Notes: generated by a model from the sequence alone, not told the origin. 42,145 nt of DNA from Burkholderiales bacterium (GCA_029977705.1 JAPOKJ010000030.1:1-42145), one strand, 5' to 3'; counted from the first letter of the stretch, positions 1 to 9,877 are shown. Translations and numbers: made by a program.

Positions 1-465
1 ACGGAGATCTCTCTCGCGCCGAGTCTCAGCATACTTTTCGAAGGAGATCTCACCCCGAATAAGTGCCTGCACATCCGGATCTGCGTGCTTCAATCTTGAG
101 CGTTCGACCCACGGGTTGAAGATGACGAACCACCAAATCGCGCTAAACAGTCCTACGGCAGCTAGTGAAGCGTCCATCACGAAGCGGTATGGATGATTGA
201 CCCTTAGCTTGTACTCGTACCAATTGCATCCGATCGTTTCGTCGTATACCCGATTGCTCGGCCCAAAGCTGTTGATCGGGTCGTCTTTGCGGCATGCCTT
301 TCGGCCGCCCCCCAGATAAGCCCCCTCCCAAGACAACGGAATCGGAGCCCCCCTTTCTCGGAGCACACTCGCCGGCTCCGTCGAGACCATTCGGATGACC
401 CCGGTAGCGCCAAATACACCTGCTATCACAAGCAAAACGGCCAAGACGTCCTGATACCGGCCCAT
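1..465 (-). CDS. Partial unknown membrane protein (5' part, runs off left edge)
   Basis: An open frame of 155 codons begins with ATG at 465 and reaches the left edge without a stop, so the C-terminus is missing. The protein has a hydrophobic segment at about residues 6-24 and a second, tryptophan-rich one at about 98-116. Between them is a loop of about 70 residues with two cysteines (59 and 80) that could pair outside the cytoplasm. A charged, probably cytoplasmic tail follows (region around EKYAETRRERD). I do not recognise the family. Codon use is less GC-biased than in neighbouring genes (GTA, ATA, CTA, TCA and AGA occur), which suggests recent acquisition. No clear ribosome-binding site precedes the ATG. 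The continuous frame and the two plausible helices support a real gene; function is unknown. Confidence 0.6.
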   Translation of the reverse strand, partial: MGRYQDVLAVLLVIAGVFGATGVIRMVSTEPASVLRERGAPIPLSWEGAYLGGGRKACRKDDPINSFGPSNRVYDETIGCNWYEYKLRVNHPYRFVMDASLAAVGLFSAIWWFVIFNPWVERSRLKHADPDVQALIRGEISFEKYAETRRERDLR

Positions 466-790
466 AAGACTACTAACTGTTATCTAGCACTGCACGGATA
501 GCGGCTCCACCCACTTTCCGATCAATGCATATGAACTTAAAATTCATCCGACTCGGGGCGAAACGCCCTGTCGCATCGAGGTTAGCAGGTCGTCACTTCA
601 CCGACAACCCACCGCAGGCCTGAGCATCATCCGTTCGGTGGAGCCGAAACGGCCATTTTCTTGGCTTCATAGGCATTGCCTGTTTTGGCGATGCCATTGG
701 GGCTCCAAGCCCCGCGCCTCGCATCGGAGGCATGTCTTGAGCCCGCGCAGCGGCAGGCCCAGGGCTTGCGCCTGGGCCGCGCTGCCAGCC
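466..790. other. Gene-free stretch between the left-edge gene and the large oxidoreductase
   Basis: No convincing coding frame is seen in these 325 bases. The left half (about 466-600) is relatively AT-rich and lies upstream of the left-edge minus-strand gene, so it probably holds its promoter. The right half is GC-rich and contains only a hairpin just past the oxidoreductase stop codon. The small frames here are shadows without family resemblance. Confidence 0.5.
752..787 (-). terminator. Possible terminator hairpin after the FAD/Fe-S oxidoreductase
   Basis: An imperfect GC-rich hairpin starts a few bases past the TAG stop at 791-793. Its core pairs GCCCAGG with CCTGGGC, and GGCAG at one end pairs with CTGCC at the other. 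No T-tract follows on the minus strand, so it is a weak candidate that could also only protect the mRNA 3' end. Confidence 0.3.
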
Positions 791-3700
791 CTACACCAGC
801 ACCCGCTCGATGCCGCCGTTGTTGGCCTTGGCCACGTACTCGGGCATCCAGTTCTCGCCCAGCAGATGCCGCGCCATCTCGACCACGATGTAGTCGGCCT
901 CGATGCCGGTCTCGCCTTCATAGCGTGACAGGCCCTGCAGGCAGGACGGGCACGAGGTCAGGATCTTCACCGGCGCCTCGGCCTGCACGCGAATCGCGGC
1001 CAGGCCTTTCTTGAGTTCCTCTTCCTTGCGGAAGCGCACCTGGGTGGAGATGTCCGGCCGCGTCACCCCAAAGGTGCCCGATTCACCACAGCAGCGATCA
1101 TTCTTGTCGATGCGGCCGTTGGCCTCGCTGTTCATCAGGGTGCTGACCACCTTGGCCGAGCTGTAGGTCTTCATCGGCGTATGGCAGGGCTCGTGATACA
1201 TGTAGCGCGTGCCGGTGACGCCCTCGACGTGCACGCCCTTTTCCATCAGGAACTCATGGATGTCGATGATGCGGCAGCCAGGGAAGATCTTGTCGAACTG
1301 GTAGCCCTGCAACTGGTCGTGGCAGGTGCCGCAGCTGACCACCACGGTCTTGATGTCCAGGTAATTGAGCGTGTTGGCGACGCGATGGAACAGGACCCGG
1401 TTGTCGGTCATGATCTTGTCGGCCTTGTCGAACTGGCCGGAGCCGCGCTGCGGATAGCCGCAGCACAGGTAGCCAGGCGGCAGCACGGTCTGCACGCCGG
1501 CCTCCCAGAGCATGGCCTGTGTGGCCAGCCCGACCTGCGAGAACAGGCGCTCGGAACCACAGCCGGGGAAGTAGAACACCGCTTCAGCATCCACCGGCGT
1601 TTCCGGCTTGCGGATGATGGGCACGTAGTGGCTGTCCTCGATGTCGATCAGGGCACGCGCGGTGCGCTTGGGCAGGTTGCCGGGCAGCTTGCGGTTGACG
1701 AAGTGGATCACCTGCTCCTTGATCGGCGGCTTGCCGACGGTGGCAGGGGGCTTTCGCGTCTGGGCCTTGGCCGCCAGCCGGAAGAAGTCGGCGGCCCAGC
1801 GCTGGGCGCGAAAGCCGATATCGACCATGGCGCGGCGGGTGGCCTTGATGGTGTCCGGGTCAGTGGCATTGAGGAAGAACATGGCCGCGGCATTGCCGGG
1901 GTTGAACTTCTTCTTGCCCATCTTGCGCAGCAGGTTGCGCATGTTCATGGTGACATCGCCAAAGTCGATGTCCACCGGGCAGGGCTGCTCGCACTTGTGG
2001 CAGACGGTGCAGTGGTCGGCCACGTCGGAGAATTCGTCCCAGTGCCGGATCGACACGCCGCGCCGGGTCTGCTCTTCGTACAGGAAGGCCTCGATCAGCA
2101 GCGAGGTGGCCAGGATCTTGTTGCGCGGGCTGTACAGCAGGTTGCCGCGCGGCACGTGCGTTGAGCACACCGGCTTGCACTTGCCGCAGCGCAGGCAGTT
2201 CTTGACGGAATCGGCGATCGAGCCGATGTCGCTTTGCTGCAGGATGAGCGACTCGGCCCCCATCAGCCCGAAGCTGGGCGTGTAGGCGTTGCGCAGGTCG
2301 CCGCCGGGCAGCAGCTTGCCCTTGTTGAAACGGCCCTCGGGGTCGATGCGCTGCTTGTAGGCACGGAAATCGGCGGTCTCGGCCTCGGTGAGGAACTCGA
2401 GCTTGGTGATGCCGATGCCATGCTCGCCCGAGATCACGCCATCGAGGGACCGGGCCAGCGCCATGATGCGCGCCACGGCCGCCTCGGCCTGCTTGAGCAT
2501 CTCGTAGTCATCGGAATTGACCGGGATGTTGGTGTGCACATTGCCATCGCCGGCATGCATGTGCAGGGCCACGAAGACGCGACCGCGCAGCACTTCCTTT
2601 TGAATGTCCTGGCAGCGCTTGAGGATGGGCTGGAAGGCCGCGCCCTGGAAGATCTGCTCCAGCGGGGCCTTGATCTCGGTCTTCCAGGAGACACGAATCG
2701 AGCGGTCCTGCAGCAGGTGAAACAGCTGGGCCTTGGGGTCAGCCTGCAGCACTTTCTCGGCGATCGGCACGGCATGGCCCAGGCCCAGGGCTTCGAGCGC
2801 GGGCTTGCACGAGACCAGGGGCTGGTCGATGTTGCGCAACAGGAATTCCCAGCGGGCACGGGTGCTGTCGAGCAATTCCTCGGCCTGGGCCACGCGCTGC
2901 TCGAGCAGGTCCTCGAACGACAGCTTTTCCAGGGACACATCATCGGGTCGTGCCAGCGGCAGGCCGGCCGGATTGCGCAGCAGCTCGCGCAGGCGGGCGA
3001 TCAGCTGCAGCTTGTTCGAGGTGGACAGCTCGATGTTGATGCGCTCGATGCCGTCGGTGTACTCGCCCATGCGCGGCAAGGGGATGACGACGTCCTCGTT
3101 GATCTTGAAGGCATTGGTATGGCGTGCGATGGCCGCCGTGCGTGCCCGATCCAGCCAGAAGGTCTTGCGCGCCTCGGGCGAGATCGCCACGAAACCTTCG
3201 CCTGAACGGCTGTTGGCGATGCGCACGACTTCGGCACTGGCACGGGCGACCGCGTCGGCATCATCGCCGACGATATCGCCGATCAGCACCATCTTGGGCA
3301 GGCCGCCGCGCTTGCTCTTGGTGGTGTAGCCCACCGCCCGCAGGTAGCGTTCATCCAGATGCTCCAGGCCGGCCAGGATGGCGGGCACCTGGTCCTTGTC
3401 GGGCTGGATGTTTTTCGAGATGGTGTTCAGGTAGTCGACGATCTCGACGATCGAGGGCACCGCATCCTTGGGCTGGCCGAAAAATTCCAGGCACACGGTG
3501 CGGATCTGCTTGGGCATGCGATGCAGCACCCAGCGCGCCGAGGTGATCAGGCCGTCACAGCCTTCTTTCTGCACGCCCGGCACACCGGAGAGAAACTTGT
3601 CGGTGACATCCTTGCCCAGGCCCTGCTTGCGAAAGCGGGCGCCCGGCACTTCGATGGTCTCGCTGCGCAGCGGCTCGCCGCGCATCGTGCCGTCGATCTG

Positions 3701-4807
3701 CATCTGGCGCGGCTTGTACCACTTGAGCTCGAAGCGGGCCGTCTCGGCATCGTGGATCTTGCTCATGTTGTGACCGATGCGGGTCACCTCGAGCCAGTCG
3801 CCCTGCGGGTCGACCATGCGCCACCAGGCCAGGTTGTCCAGCGCCGTGCCCCACAGCACCGCCTTCTTGCCACCGGCATTCATCGCGATGTTGCCACCGA
3901 CGCAGGAGGCCTCGAGCGAGGTGGGATCGACGGCGAACACGAGGCCGGCCTGATCGGCTGCATCGGTGACGCGCTTGGTGACCACACCGGCCTCGGCATG
4001 GATGGTGGCCACCTCGTAGTCGAGACCCGGCAGCTGCAGGCGCTCGACCGGGCCCAGGCGCTCGAGCTTTTCGGTATTGATGACGGCGCTGCGATCGGTG
4101 AGCGGAATCGCGCCGCCGGTATAGCCGGTGCCGCCGCCACGGGGAATGATGGTCAGGCCCAGCTCGATGCAGCCGGACACGAGTCCGGCCATTTCGTATT
4201 CGCTGTCGGGCGTAAGCACCACGAAGGGGTACTCGACGCGCCAGTCGGTGGCATCGGTGACGTGCGAGACCCGGCTCATGCCATCGAACTTGATGTTGTC
4301 CTTGTCGGTGAAGCGGGCCAGCCGCTTGCGGGTGGCCTCGCGCAGGTCGTAGACGTTGCGAAAGTGTTCCTCGAACTCGGCCACCGCGCGGCGCGCCGCC
4401 TTGAGCAGGGAATCGACCCGCGCCTCGCGCCCGGCCTGGGCTGCGGCGGCCTCGGAGGCCGGCGCATCGGTGCGGCCATCGCGCCGCTTTTCCACCTCGG
4501 ACAGGCGATGGTGCAGTGCCTCGACCAGCATGGCGCGCCGCTTGCGGCTCTCGACCAGGTCGTCCTCGAGGTAGGGGTTGCGCTTGACCACCCAGATGTC
4601 CCCGAGCACCTCGAACAGCATGCGCGCGGAGCGGCCGGTACGGCGCTCACCGCGCAGGGCCTCCAGATCGCTCCAGGCCTCTTCCCCGAGCAGCCGGATG
4701 ACGATCTCGCGGTCAGAGAACGAGGTGTAGTTGTAGGGGATCTCTCGCAGCCGCGCCGGGGCAGCGGTTTCGGGATCCAGCAACTGCGGGCTCAGGGGGG
4801 CGTTCAT
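791..4807 (-). CDS. DUF3683-type FAD-linked oxidase / 4Fe-4S / CCG-domain fusion oxidoreductase
   Basis: This 1338-residue protein joins in one chain what GlcDEF-type 2-hydroxyacid dehydrogenases spread over several subunits. In order: a DUF3683-like N-terminal region (to about residue 120); an FAD-binding type 4 domain with [11 protein letters not shown] near 222-235; the FAD-oxidase C-terminal domain with HAGDGNVH near 750 and GEHGIG near 795; two 4Fe-4S ligand sets (C871/874/877/881 and C933/936/939/943); and two cysteine-rich CCG-type regions (CCG near 1115 and 1242, SCGTC near 1160, SCPSC near 1285). It probably oxidises a D-2-hydroxyacid such as lactate or glycolate and passes electrons to quinone or another carrier; the substrate cannot be told from sequence. 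It ends close to a hairpin. The M48 peptidase gene lies 70 bp upstream on the same strand, with a small GCAGGG/CCCTGC hairpin (4848-4864) between them, so cotranscription is uncertain. Confidence 0.9.
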   Translation of the reverse strand: MNAPLSPQLLDPETAAPARLREIPYNYTSFSDREIVIRLLGEEAWSDLEALRGERRTGRSARMLFEVLGDIWVVKRNPYLEDDLVESRKRRAMLVEALHHRLSEVEKRRDGRTDAPASEAAAAQAGREARVDSLLKAARRAVAEFEEHFRNVYDLREATRKRLARFTDKDNIKFDGMSRVSHVTDATDWRVEYPFVVLTPDSEYEMAGLVSGCIELGLTIIPRGGGTGYTGGAIPLTDRSAVINTEKLERLGPVERLQLPGLDYEVATIHAEAGVVTKRVTDAADQAGLVFAVDPTSLEASCVGGNIAMNAGGKKAVLWGTALDNLAWWRMVDPQGDWLEVTRIGHNMSKIHDAETARFELKWYKPRQMQIDGTMRGEPLRSETIEVPGARFRKQGLGKDVTDKFLSGVPGVQKEGCDGLITSARWVLHRMPKQIRTVCLEFFGQPKDAVPSIVEIVDYLNTISKNIQPDKDQVPAILAGLEHLDERYLRAVGYTTKSKRGGLPKMVLIGDIVGDDADAVARASAEVVRIANSRSGEGFVAISPEARKTFWLDRARTAAIARHTNAFKINEDVVIPLPRMGEYTDGIERINIELSTSNKLQLIARLRELLRNPAGLPLARPDDVSLEKLSFEDLLEQRVAQAEELLDSTRARWEFLLRNIDQPLVSCKPALEALGLGHAVPIAEKVLQADPKAQLFHLLQDRSIRVSWKTEIKAPLEQIFQGAAFQPILKRCQDIQKEVLRGRVFVALHMHAGDGNVHTNIPVNSDDYEMLKQAEAAVARIMALARSLDGVISGEHGIGITKLEFLTEAETADFRAYKQRIDPEGRFNKGKLLPGGDLRNAYTPSFGLMGAESLILQQSDIGSIADSVKNCLRCGKCKPVCSTHVPRGNLLYSPRNKILATSLLIEAFLYEEQTRRGVSIRHWDEFSDVADHCTVCHKCEQPCPVDIDFGDVTMNMRNLLRKMGKKKFNPGNAAAMFFLNATDPDTIKATRRAMVDIGFRAQRWAADFFRLAAKAQTRKPPATVGKPPIKEQVIHFVNRKLPGNLPKRTARALIDIEDSHYVPIIRKPETPVDAEAVFYFPGCGSERLFSQVGLATQAMLWEAGVQTVLPPGYLCCGYPQRGSGQFDKADKIMTDNRVLFHRVANTLNYLDIKTVVVSCGTCHDQLQGYQFDKIFPGCRIIDIHEFLMEKGVHVEGVTGTRYMYHEPCHTPMKTYSSAKVVSTLMNSEANGRIDKNDRCCGESGTFGVTRPDISTQVRFRKEEELKKGLAAIRVQAEAPVKILTSCPSCLQGLSRYEGETGIEADYIVVEMARHLLGENWMPEYVAKANNGGIERVLV

Positions 4808-4877
4808 CTGCCAAGTTTACTTGATGCACCGCAATAGCCGGCGCCCGGCAGGGGTATGCCCTGCAGGCGCGCCGACC

Positions 4878-5858
4878 TCAGGGCCGGTAGGGGACCGGCG
4901 CCCCCCAGTTCGACTGGTAGGGCGGCAGATTGCTGACCTCGGTCCCCTTGGCCAGCGCAAACAGCGGCATGGTCTCGGGCAGGTGCTTGCGGATTTCATC
5001 GATGCGCTTGCCATGCGAGGGATGGGTCGACAGCCACTGGGGCGGCGCCCCCTTGGCGACCGCCGCCATCTTTTCCCACAGCTTGATGCCGGCACGGGGG
5101 TCGTACCCGGCCCGGGCCGCGATATCCATGCCGACCAGATCGGCCTCGGTCTCGTCGTCGCGCCCATATTTGAGCAAGGTCAGCTGGGCCCCCTGCTGGG
5201 CCACCTGCCCGCCCAGGTTGCCATAGCCCAGGATCGAGGACAGTACCGAGGCGCCGATGGTGACCACCTGGGCCACCCGGGCCTTGCCCTCGCGCTCGCG
5301 GCCATGCTCGCGCAAGGCGTGGGCGATCTCGTGGCCCATGATGGTGGCGATCTCGTCGTCGGTGAGCTTGAGCTGGTCGATGATGCCGGTATAGAAGGCG
5401 ATCTTGCCGCCCGGCATGCAGAAGGCATTGACCTGCTTCGAGCCGATCAGGTTGATCTCCCAGCGCCAGTTGCGGGCGCGCTCGTTCCAGCGCTGGGTGT
5501 GCGGAATGATCTGCGCCGCGATCCTGCGCAGGCGCTGCACCGGCGGGTAGTCCTCGGGGGCCAGGGCTCCTTGCGCCTGGGCCTGCTGCCGCAGCTGGTT
5601 GTACTGCTGGAGCGCCTGGCGCTCGACATCCTCGGCACTGGCAAAGCGCAGCGCCCGGCTCTTGGGCCCGACCTTCACGCCCTCGACCTTGTCGATGTCG
5701 CTGGCCGTGGCCTGATGTTGCTGGGCCTGATGCTGCTGGGCCTGCGGCAGCAGCGGCGCAGCCACCAGGGCCAGGCCGAGCAGCGCGGCAGACAGCCGCC
5801 CCGTCCATGCCGGACGGCTCCCCGCCAGGGCGGATGCGCCTGAATTGAACCTCTTCAT
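4878..5858 (-). CDS. M48-family zinc metallopeptidase, exported
   Basis: A 326-residue peptidase resembling the LoiP/YggG group, which degrades misfolded envelope proteins. The start at 5858 has a purine-rich ribosome-binding site (AGGGGG) just upstream and gives an N-terminal signal-like hydrophobic segment (about residues 20-40); a longer in-frame reading to 6158 lacks such support. After the signal comes a short Q/H-rich repeat (QAQQHQAQQHQ). The zinc site is HEIAH at 176-180, with the third ligand glutamate in ETEAD near 238. WLSTHPSHGKRI near the C-terminus is the usual M48 downstream motif. The protein probably acts in the periplasm or at a membrane. ampG diverges from it across a 107 bp intergenic region that must contain both promoters. 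Confidence 0.88.
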   Translation of the reverse strand: MKRFNSGASALAGSRPAWTGRLSAALLGLALVAAPLLPQAQQHQAQQHQATASDIDKVEGVKVGPKSRALRFASAEDVERQALQQYNQLRQQAQAQGALAPEDYPPVQRLRRIAAQIIPHTQRWNERARNWRWEINLIGSKQVNAFCMPGGKIAFYTGIIDQLKLTDDEIATIMGHEIAHALREHGREREGKARVAQVVTIGASVLSSILGYGNLGGQVAQQGAQLTLLKYGRDDETEADLVGMDIAARAGYDPRAGIKLWEKMAAVAKGAPPQWLSTHPSHGKRIDEIRKHLPETMPLFALAKGTEVSNLPPYQSNWGAPVPYRP

Positions 5859-5965
5859 CTGACCCCCTGTCCTGAAGGACCTTGTGCGGCCCGCCAGGGC
5901 CAAAAACCATTTCGACGATAGGATAGCGACATTCAATCGCCAGAAGCGGCCACCCGCTTCGCCCC

Positions 5966-7507
5966 ATGACCCAAGACCCCCAAAGCCCGCGGCCGCCTGC
6001 AACACCCGCCGAGCGGACAGACCCCCGCCCGGCACCCGCCCCTGCCCCGACTGCCCGGCCGGGCCTGCGCCAGACCTACGGCCAGATCTTCGTGAACCGC
6101 CGGATCGGGTGGATGCTGCTGCTCGGCTTTGCCAGCGGCCTGCCTCTGGCCCTATCAACGGGTACCCTGCAGGCTTGGCTGACCGTCGAGGGTCTGGATA
6201 TCAAGACCATCGGCTTTTTTGCGCTGGCCGGCCTGCCCTACACCTTCAAGTTCGTCTGGGCCCCGCTGCTGGACCGCTTCGAGCCTCCGCGCATCGCCCG
6301 TCGCAAGGGCTGGCTGCTGCTGACCCAGGCGGCCCTGGCCGGCTTGTGTTTCGTGATGGCCCTGCTCGATCCGCGCCAGCACACCGGCTGGGTCGGCGTG
6401 TGCGCGGTGCTGATCGCCTTTTTCTCGGCCAGCCAGGACATCGTCTTCGACGCCTACCGCAGCGATGTGCTGCGCCCGGCCGAACGGGGCGCGGGCGCGG
6501 CCGTCTCGGTGCTCGGTTACCGGCTGGCGATGCTGGTGTCGGGCGCCCTGGCCCTGGTGCTGGCCGAGAAGGTGCTGGGCTGGGCCAATACCTACCGCCT
6601 GATGGGCCTGCTGTTTGCCGGCCTGATGCTGGTCTCCTGGACGGCACCAGCCCTGGAGCAAGGCAGGGCCCTGCTCAGCGATGCGCGCGCCGAACTGCGG
6701 GGCTTTGCCGCCATGCTGCTGGCCGGGGCCCTGGTCTATGCCGCGCTCGACCAGGCCGGATCGGCCCTTTCCATCGATGGCCGCTTCACGCGACTGGCCT
6801 GGCAGACACTGGCCATGATGGCCGCCCTGGCCGGCGCCATCCTGGCAGCGCGGCGCGCCGGCTTTCCTTCCTTCGTCGGCCCCTGGGATGCGTTCTTCTC
6901 GCGCGAGCGGGCCCTGGGCCTGCTGGCCCTGATCGTGTTGTACAAGCTGGGCGATGCCTTCGCCTCGGCCCTGTCGACCACCTTCCTGATCCGCGGCGTG
7001 GGCTTCTCGGCCACCGAGGTGGGCGTGGTCAACAAGGGGGTCGGGCTGGCCGCCACCATCATCGGTGCGCTTTTTGGCGGCGCCTGGCTGGCGCGACGCT
7101 CGCTGTTTCGCGCCTTGCTGGTGTTCGGTCTGCTGCAGGCGGTCTCCAACCTGTGCTACTGGGGGCTGTCGGTCCTGCCCAAGAGTTACGAGTTGATGGC
7201 CGGCGCGATCATGGTGGAGAACCTGTGCGGCGGCATGGGCACCTCGGCCTTCGTCGCCTTCCTGATGGCCCTGACCGACAAACGCTTTTCGGCGGCGCAG
7301 TTCGCACTGCTGTCGGCACTGGCCGCGGTCGGGCGGGTCTATGTCGGGCCGGCCTCTGGCGTGATGGTGGAGGCCTTTGGCTGGCCGGTCTTTTTCCTGT
7401 GGAGCGTGGTGGCGGCCCTGCCCGGCCTGGCGCTGCTGGTGCTGCTGCGTGCCCCCATCGACCGCTTGCCGGGCGCGCAACCCGCGCCGCCGGAGGACAA
7501 GGGATAA
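5966..7507 (+). CDS. ampG: AmpG-like muropeptide permease (major facilitator superfamily)
   Basis: This 513-residue polytopic protein matches AmpG, the inner-membrane importer of GlcNAc-anhydro-muropeptides during peptidoglycan recycling. The first 45 or so residues are a Pro/Ala-rich cytoplasmic tail. Then come GFASGLPLALS, LDIKTIGFF and FKFVWAPLLDRF, the diagnostic first helices and loop of the family, followed by a normal set of hydrophobic segments to about residue 500. No strong ribosome-binding site precedes the ATG at 5966, but the family alignment begins soon after it. Direction and spacing suggest it is transcribed alone from the divergent promoter region. In bacteria with an AmpR/AmpC system this transporter affects beta-lactamase induction; no such genes are seen here. 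Confidence 0.88.
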   Translation: MTQDPQSPRPPATPAERTDPRPAPAPAPTARPGLRQTYGQIFVNRRIGWMLLLGFASGLPLALSTGTLQAWLTVEGLDIKTIGFFALAGLPYTFKFVWAPLLDRFEPPRIARRKGWLLLTQAALAGLCFVMALLDPRQHTGWVGVCAVLIAFFSASQDIVFDAYRSDVLRPAERGAGAAVSVLGYRLAMLVSGALALVLAEKVLGWANTYRLMGLLFAGLMLVSWTAPALEQGRALLSDARAELRGFAAMLLAGALVYAALDQAGSALSIDGRFTRLAWQTLAMMAALAGAILAARRAGFPSFVGPWDAFFSRERALGLLALIVLYKLGDAFASALSTTFLIRGVGFSATEVGVVNKGVGLAATIIGALFGGAWLARRSLFRALLVFGLLQAVSNLCYWGLSVLPKSYELMAGAIMVENLCGGMGTSAFVAFLMALTDKRFSAAQFALLSALAAVGRVYVGPASGVMVEAFGWPVFFLWSVVAALPGLALLVLLRAPIDRLPGAQPAPPEDKG

Positions 7508-7571
7508 GGGAATGAGGGGATAAGGGGAAAAGGCGGCCTGACAACATCGGCCCTGCGCCGTCTGAAGGGGC

Positions 7572-8264
7572 ATGAACCCCTCATCACGTCGTCACTGCCT
7601 GCGCCTGCTCGCCGGCGCGCCCTGGCTGGCGGGCCTGGCGGCCCTGGCCGCCCCGCCCGTCCAGGCCCAATCCCTGCCCCCTCGCGAAAATCGCCTGCAT
7701 CCCTGGGAGCCCCTGAACGAATTGCCGCTGCTGGCGGCCTGCCTGCAGCAATGCGCCCAGGCCAGCCAGACCCGGCCATTGCCGGCCCTCTGTCCGGGCT
7801 GGCGGATCGGGCTGCAGCGCAGCGGGCAAACCCTGGACCGGCTGCAGGCCGATGCCCAGACCCTGCTCGAGTTCCTGCCCGAGACACCCCCCTTGCGCGG
7901 GCGCCGCGAGGCCCTGTCGGCGCTGGCCGATGAACTGGCGCACAACAGCTATCTGCTGGCCACTGCACTGGAAGGCCTGATGCCCGTGCTGTCCGCCACC
8001 TCGCCGGCGCGCGGCACGGAGGAAATCCGCGAGATCATCTTTGTGCTGGCCTTCGGGCAGCGGGCCCGCGGCTTCAGTCTGACCACCCTGCAAGCCCGCC
8101 TGCGCGGCTGGGGGCCGAAGCCCCCGGCCTGGGATGCGCTTGCGATGCGCAAGGTCCTGACCCAGGCGCTGGGCGCGATCGCCCAATGCCGTGCCCCTCT
8201 GGCCGTGCTGGCTGCGCTGCAGCCGGCCCTGCTGGATGAGGCCCTGCCGGCCTGCAATGCCTGA
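7572..8264 (+). CDS. Exported protein of unknown function
   Basis: A 230-residue protein with an arginine pair (SRRHCLRLLAG) followed by a hydrophobic, alanine-rich segment and a plausible cleavage after PPVQA near residue 32. It may be exported by Sec or, less surely, Tat. The mature part is mostly predicted helical, leucine-rich, with four cysteines, two of them in AACLQQCAQ. I do not recognise a domain. The start at 7572 follows GAAGGGG, a good ribosome-binding site. It lies 64 bp after ampG; the gap holds a short imperfect repeat (GGATAAGGG and GGATAAGGGG). Confidence 0.7.
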   Translation: MNPSSRRHCLRLLAGAPWLAGLAALAAPPVQAQSLPPRENRLHPWEPLNELPLLAACLQQCAQASQTRPLPALCPGWRIGLQRSGQTLDRLQADAQTLLEFLPETPPLRGRREALSALADELAHNSYLLATALEGLMPVLSATSPARGTEEIREIIFVLAFGQRARGFSLTTLQARLRGWGPKPPAWDALAMRKVLTQALGAIAQCRAPLAVLAALQPALLDEALPACNA

Positions 8265-8289
8265 ACAGCCGGTGACCCCGGGGGGATCC

Positions 8290-8358
8290 GGCCGGCACGG
8301 GCGGCACAGCCGGCGCAAGCGGCCGGCACGGGCGGGACAGCCGGCGCAGGGCGGCCGG
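8290..8358 (+). repeat. 31 bp tandem repeat (two copies plus a partial third)
   Basis: Copy 1 is 8290-8320 and copy 2 is 8321-8351; they differ at only a few positions, and a short third start (GGCCGG) follows. Each unit begins GGCCGGCACGGGCGG and contains ACAGCCGGCGCA. The repeat ends about 40 bp before the start of the CoA-transferase A gene, so it sits in its leader or promoter. The high GC content and internal GCCGGC would allow strong RNA structure. Confidence 0.8.
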
Positions 8359-8397
8359 CCTTGCTGGGATAATCGGGCTCCCTTCGGATCCCAAGCC

Positions 8398-9087
8398 ATG
8401 ATCAACAAAATCTTTCCCTCTGCCGAGAAGGCCCTGGCCGATGTCAAGGATGGTTCCACCATCCTGATCGGCAGCTTCGGGGGCGCCGGCATGCCGCACG
8501 TGCTGATCGACGCCCTCATCGCCCAGGGCGCCCGCGACCTCACTGTCGTGAACAACAATGCGGGCAATGGCGAAACAGGGCTGGCGGCCCTGCTCAAGGC
8601 ACGGCGGGTGCGCAAGATCATCTGTTCGTTTCCCCGCCAGGCCGACTCGCATGTCTTCGAGAGCCTGTACCGCGCCGGCGAACTCGAGATGGAACTGGTG
8701 CCGCAGGGCAATATTGCCGAGCGCATCCGCGCCGCCGGCGCCGGCATCGGCGCCTTCTACACGCCCACCGCCTATGGCACCGACCTGGCCAAGGGCAAGG
8801 AAACGCGCGAGATCAACGGGCGCATGCATGTGCTGGAGTACGCCATCCATGCCGACTACGCCCTGATCTCCTGCGACAAGGCCGACCGCTGGGGCAATCT
8901 CACCTATCACCTGGCCGCGCGCAACTTTGCGCCGGTGATGGCCATGGCGGCCAAGTGCACCGTGGTCCAGGCCCACCAGATCGTCGAGCTCGGGGACATC
9001 GATCCCGAAGTCGTCGTCACCCCGAGCATTTTCGTCAAGCGCGTCGTGCACGTGCCACGCACCAGCGCCACCAAGGAGGCCGCATGA
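8398..9087 (+). CDS. pcaI: 3-oxoadipate/3-oxoacid CoA-transferase, subunit A
   Basis: A 229-residue alpha subunit of a class I CoA-transferase, which moves CoA from succinyl-CoA to a 3-oxoacid. It begins MINKIFPSAEKAL and carries GSFGGAGMP, VNNNAGNGETGLAALL, CSFPRQADS and LVPQGNIAERIRAAGAG. This pattern is closest to PcaI of the beta-ketoadipate pathway, though acetoacetate-specific enzymes (ScoA) are similar, so the substrate remains open. The ATG at 8398 is chosen because it matches the family N-terminus; the upstream in-frame extension would translate the tandem repeat. The stop overlaps the subunit B start (ATGA at 9084-9087), indicating translational coupling. The PHB-mobilisation genes elsewhere in the window would supply acetoacetate as another possible substrate. 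Confidence 0.85.
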   Translation: MINKIFPSAEKALADVKDGSTILIGSFGGAGMPHVLIDALIAQGARDLTVVNNNAGNGETGLAALLKARRVRKIICSFPRQADSHVFESLYRAGELEMELVPQGNIAERIRAAGAGIGAFYTPTAYGTDLAKGKETREINGRMHVLEYAIHADYALISCDKADRWGNLTYHLAARNFAPVMAMAAKCTVVQAHQIVELGDIDPEVVVTPSIFVKRVVHVPRTSATKEAA

Positions 9088-9770
9088 GCACCGCCCCCCA
9101 AACCAGCACACCGGCACCCGCCCGGGCCTACACCCCGTGGTCGCGCGACCAGATGGCCGCACTGGTGGCCCAGGACATTCCTGAAGGCGCCTTCGTCAAC
9201 CTGGGGATCGGGCAACCGACCCTGGTGGGCAACCACCTGCCGCCCGATCGTGAAGTCATCCTGCACAGCGAGAATGGCATCCTGGGCATGGGCCCCGCAC
9301 CGGCCAAGGGCGAAGAAGACTGGGACCTGATCAACGCCGGCAAGCAGCCGGTGACCCTGCTCAAGGGTGCCAGCCTGTGCCATCACGCCGACTCCTTTGC
9401 AATGATGCGCGGCGGCCATCTCGACATCTGCGTGCTGGGCGCCTTCCAGGTGGCCCGCAATGGCGACCTGGCCAACTGGCACACCGGCGCACCCGATGCG
9501 GTGCCGGCGGTGGGCGGTGCGATGGACCTGGCCAGCGGCGCCAAGGCGGTCTACGTGATGATGGAACACCTGACCAAGCAGGGACAGAGCAAGCTGGTCG
9601 AGCGCTGTACCTATCCGCTCACCGGCATCGCCTGCGTCAAGCGCGTGTACTCGGATCTGGCGGTCATCGACATCCACGCCGATGGCAGCGCGCCGACCGT
9701 GCGCAAGATGTGTCCGGGCATGGACCTGGCCACCCTGTCGCGCCTGTCGGCGATGACCCTGCAGGCCTGA
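9084..9770 (+). CDS. pcaJ: 3-oxoadipate/3-oxoacid CoA-transferase, subunit B
   Basis: The 228-residue beta subunit that completes the enzyme with the preceding gene. It holds the catalytic glutamate, E63 in SENGILGMGP, which forms the covalent CoA thioester. NLGIGQPTLV, GGHLDICVLGAFQV, GGAMDLASGAK and TYPLTG are all normal for the family. Its first 20 or so residues are Pro/Thr/Ala-rich and slightly longer than usual. Its ATG overlaps the stop of subunit A, preceded by AAGGAGG inside the end of that gene. PcaJ is the best guess, with the same caution about substrate. Confidence 0.85.
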   Translation: MSTAPQTSTPAPARAYTPWSRDQMAALVAQDIPEGAFVNLGIGQPTLVGNHLPPDREVILHSENGILGMGPAPAKGEEDWDLINAGKQPVTLLKGASLCHHADSFAMMRGGHLDICVLGAFQVARNGDLANWHTGAPDAVPAVGGAMDLASGAKAVYVMMEHLTKQGQSKLVERCTYPLTGIACVKRVYSDLAVIDIHADGSAPTVRKMCPGMDLATLSRLSAMTLQA

Positions 9771-9820
9771 ACCACAAGGCCGGCAGGGGCAGGCCAAGCT
9801 GCTTCAGATAGGGCTCGCGG

Positions 9821-9842
9821 GGCCTGTTTCAAGGGCCTTTTC
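9821..9842 (+). terminator. Possible weak terminator after the CoA-transferase genes
   Basis: A short hairpin (GGCCT, loop GTTTCA, A(G)GGCC with one bulged G) is followed by TTTT. It lies about 50 bp after the subunit B stop. The stem is short, so the call is tentative. Confidence 0.3.
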
Positions 9843-9877
9843 TAGAAGCGGCACTCGAATCGCGCGGGGGCAGGTGG

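Noticed and set aside
3359-4837. 492-codon plus-strand open frame opposite the oxidoreductase
   Set aside because: Same GC-driven shadow effect; the minus-strand product has clear domains.
6155-7573. 472-codon minus-strand open frame opposite ampG
   Set aside because: Antisense of hydrophobic helices gives Gln/His/Gly-rich sequence; not a credible protein.
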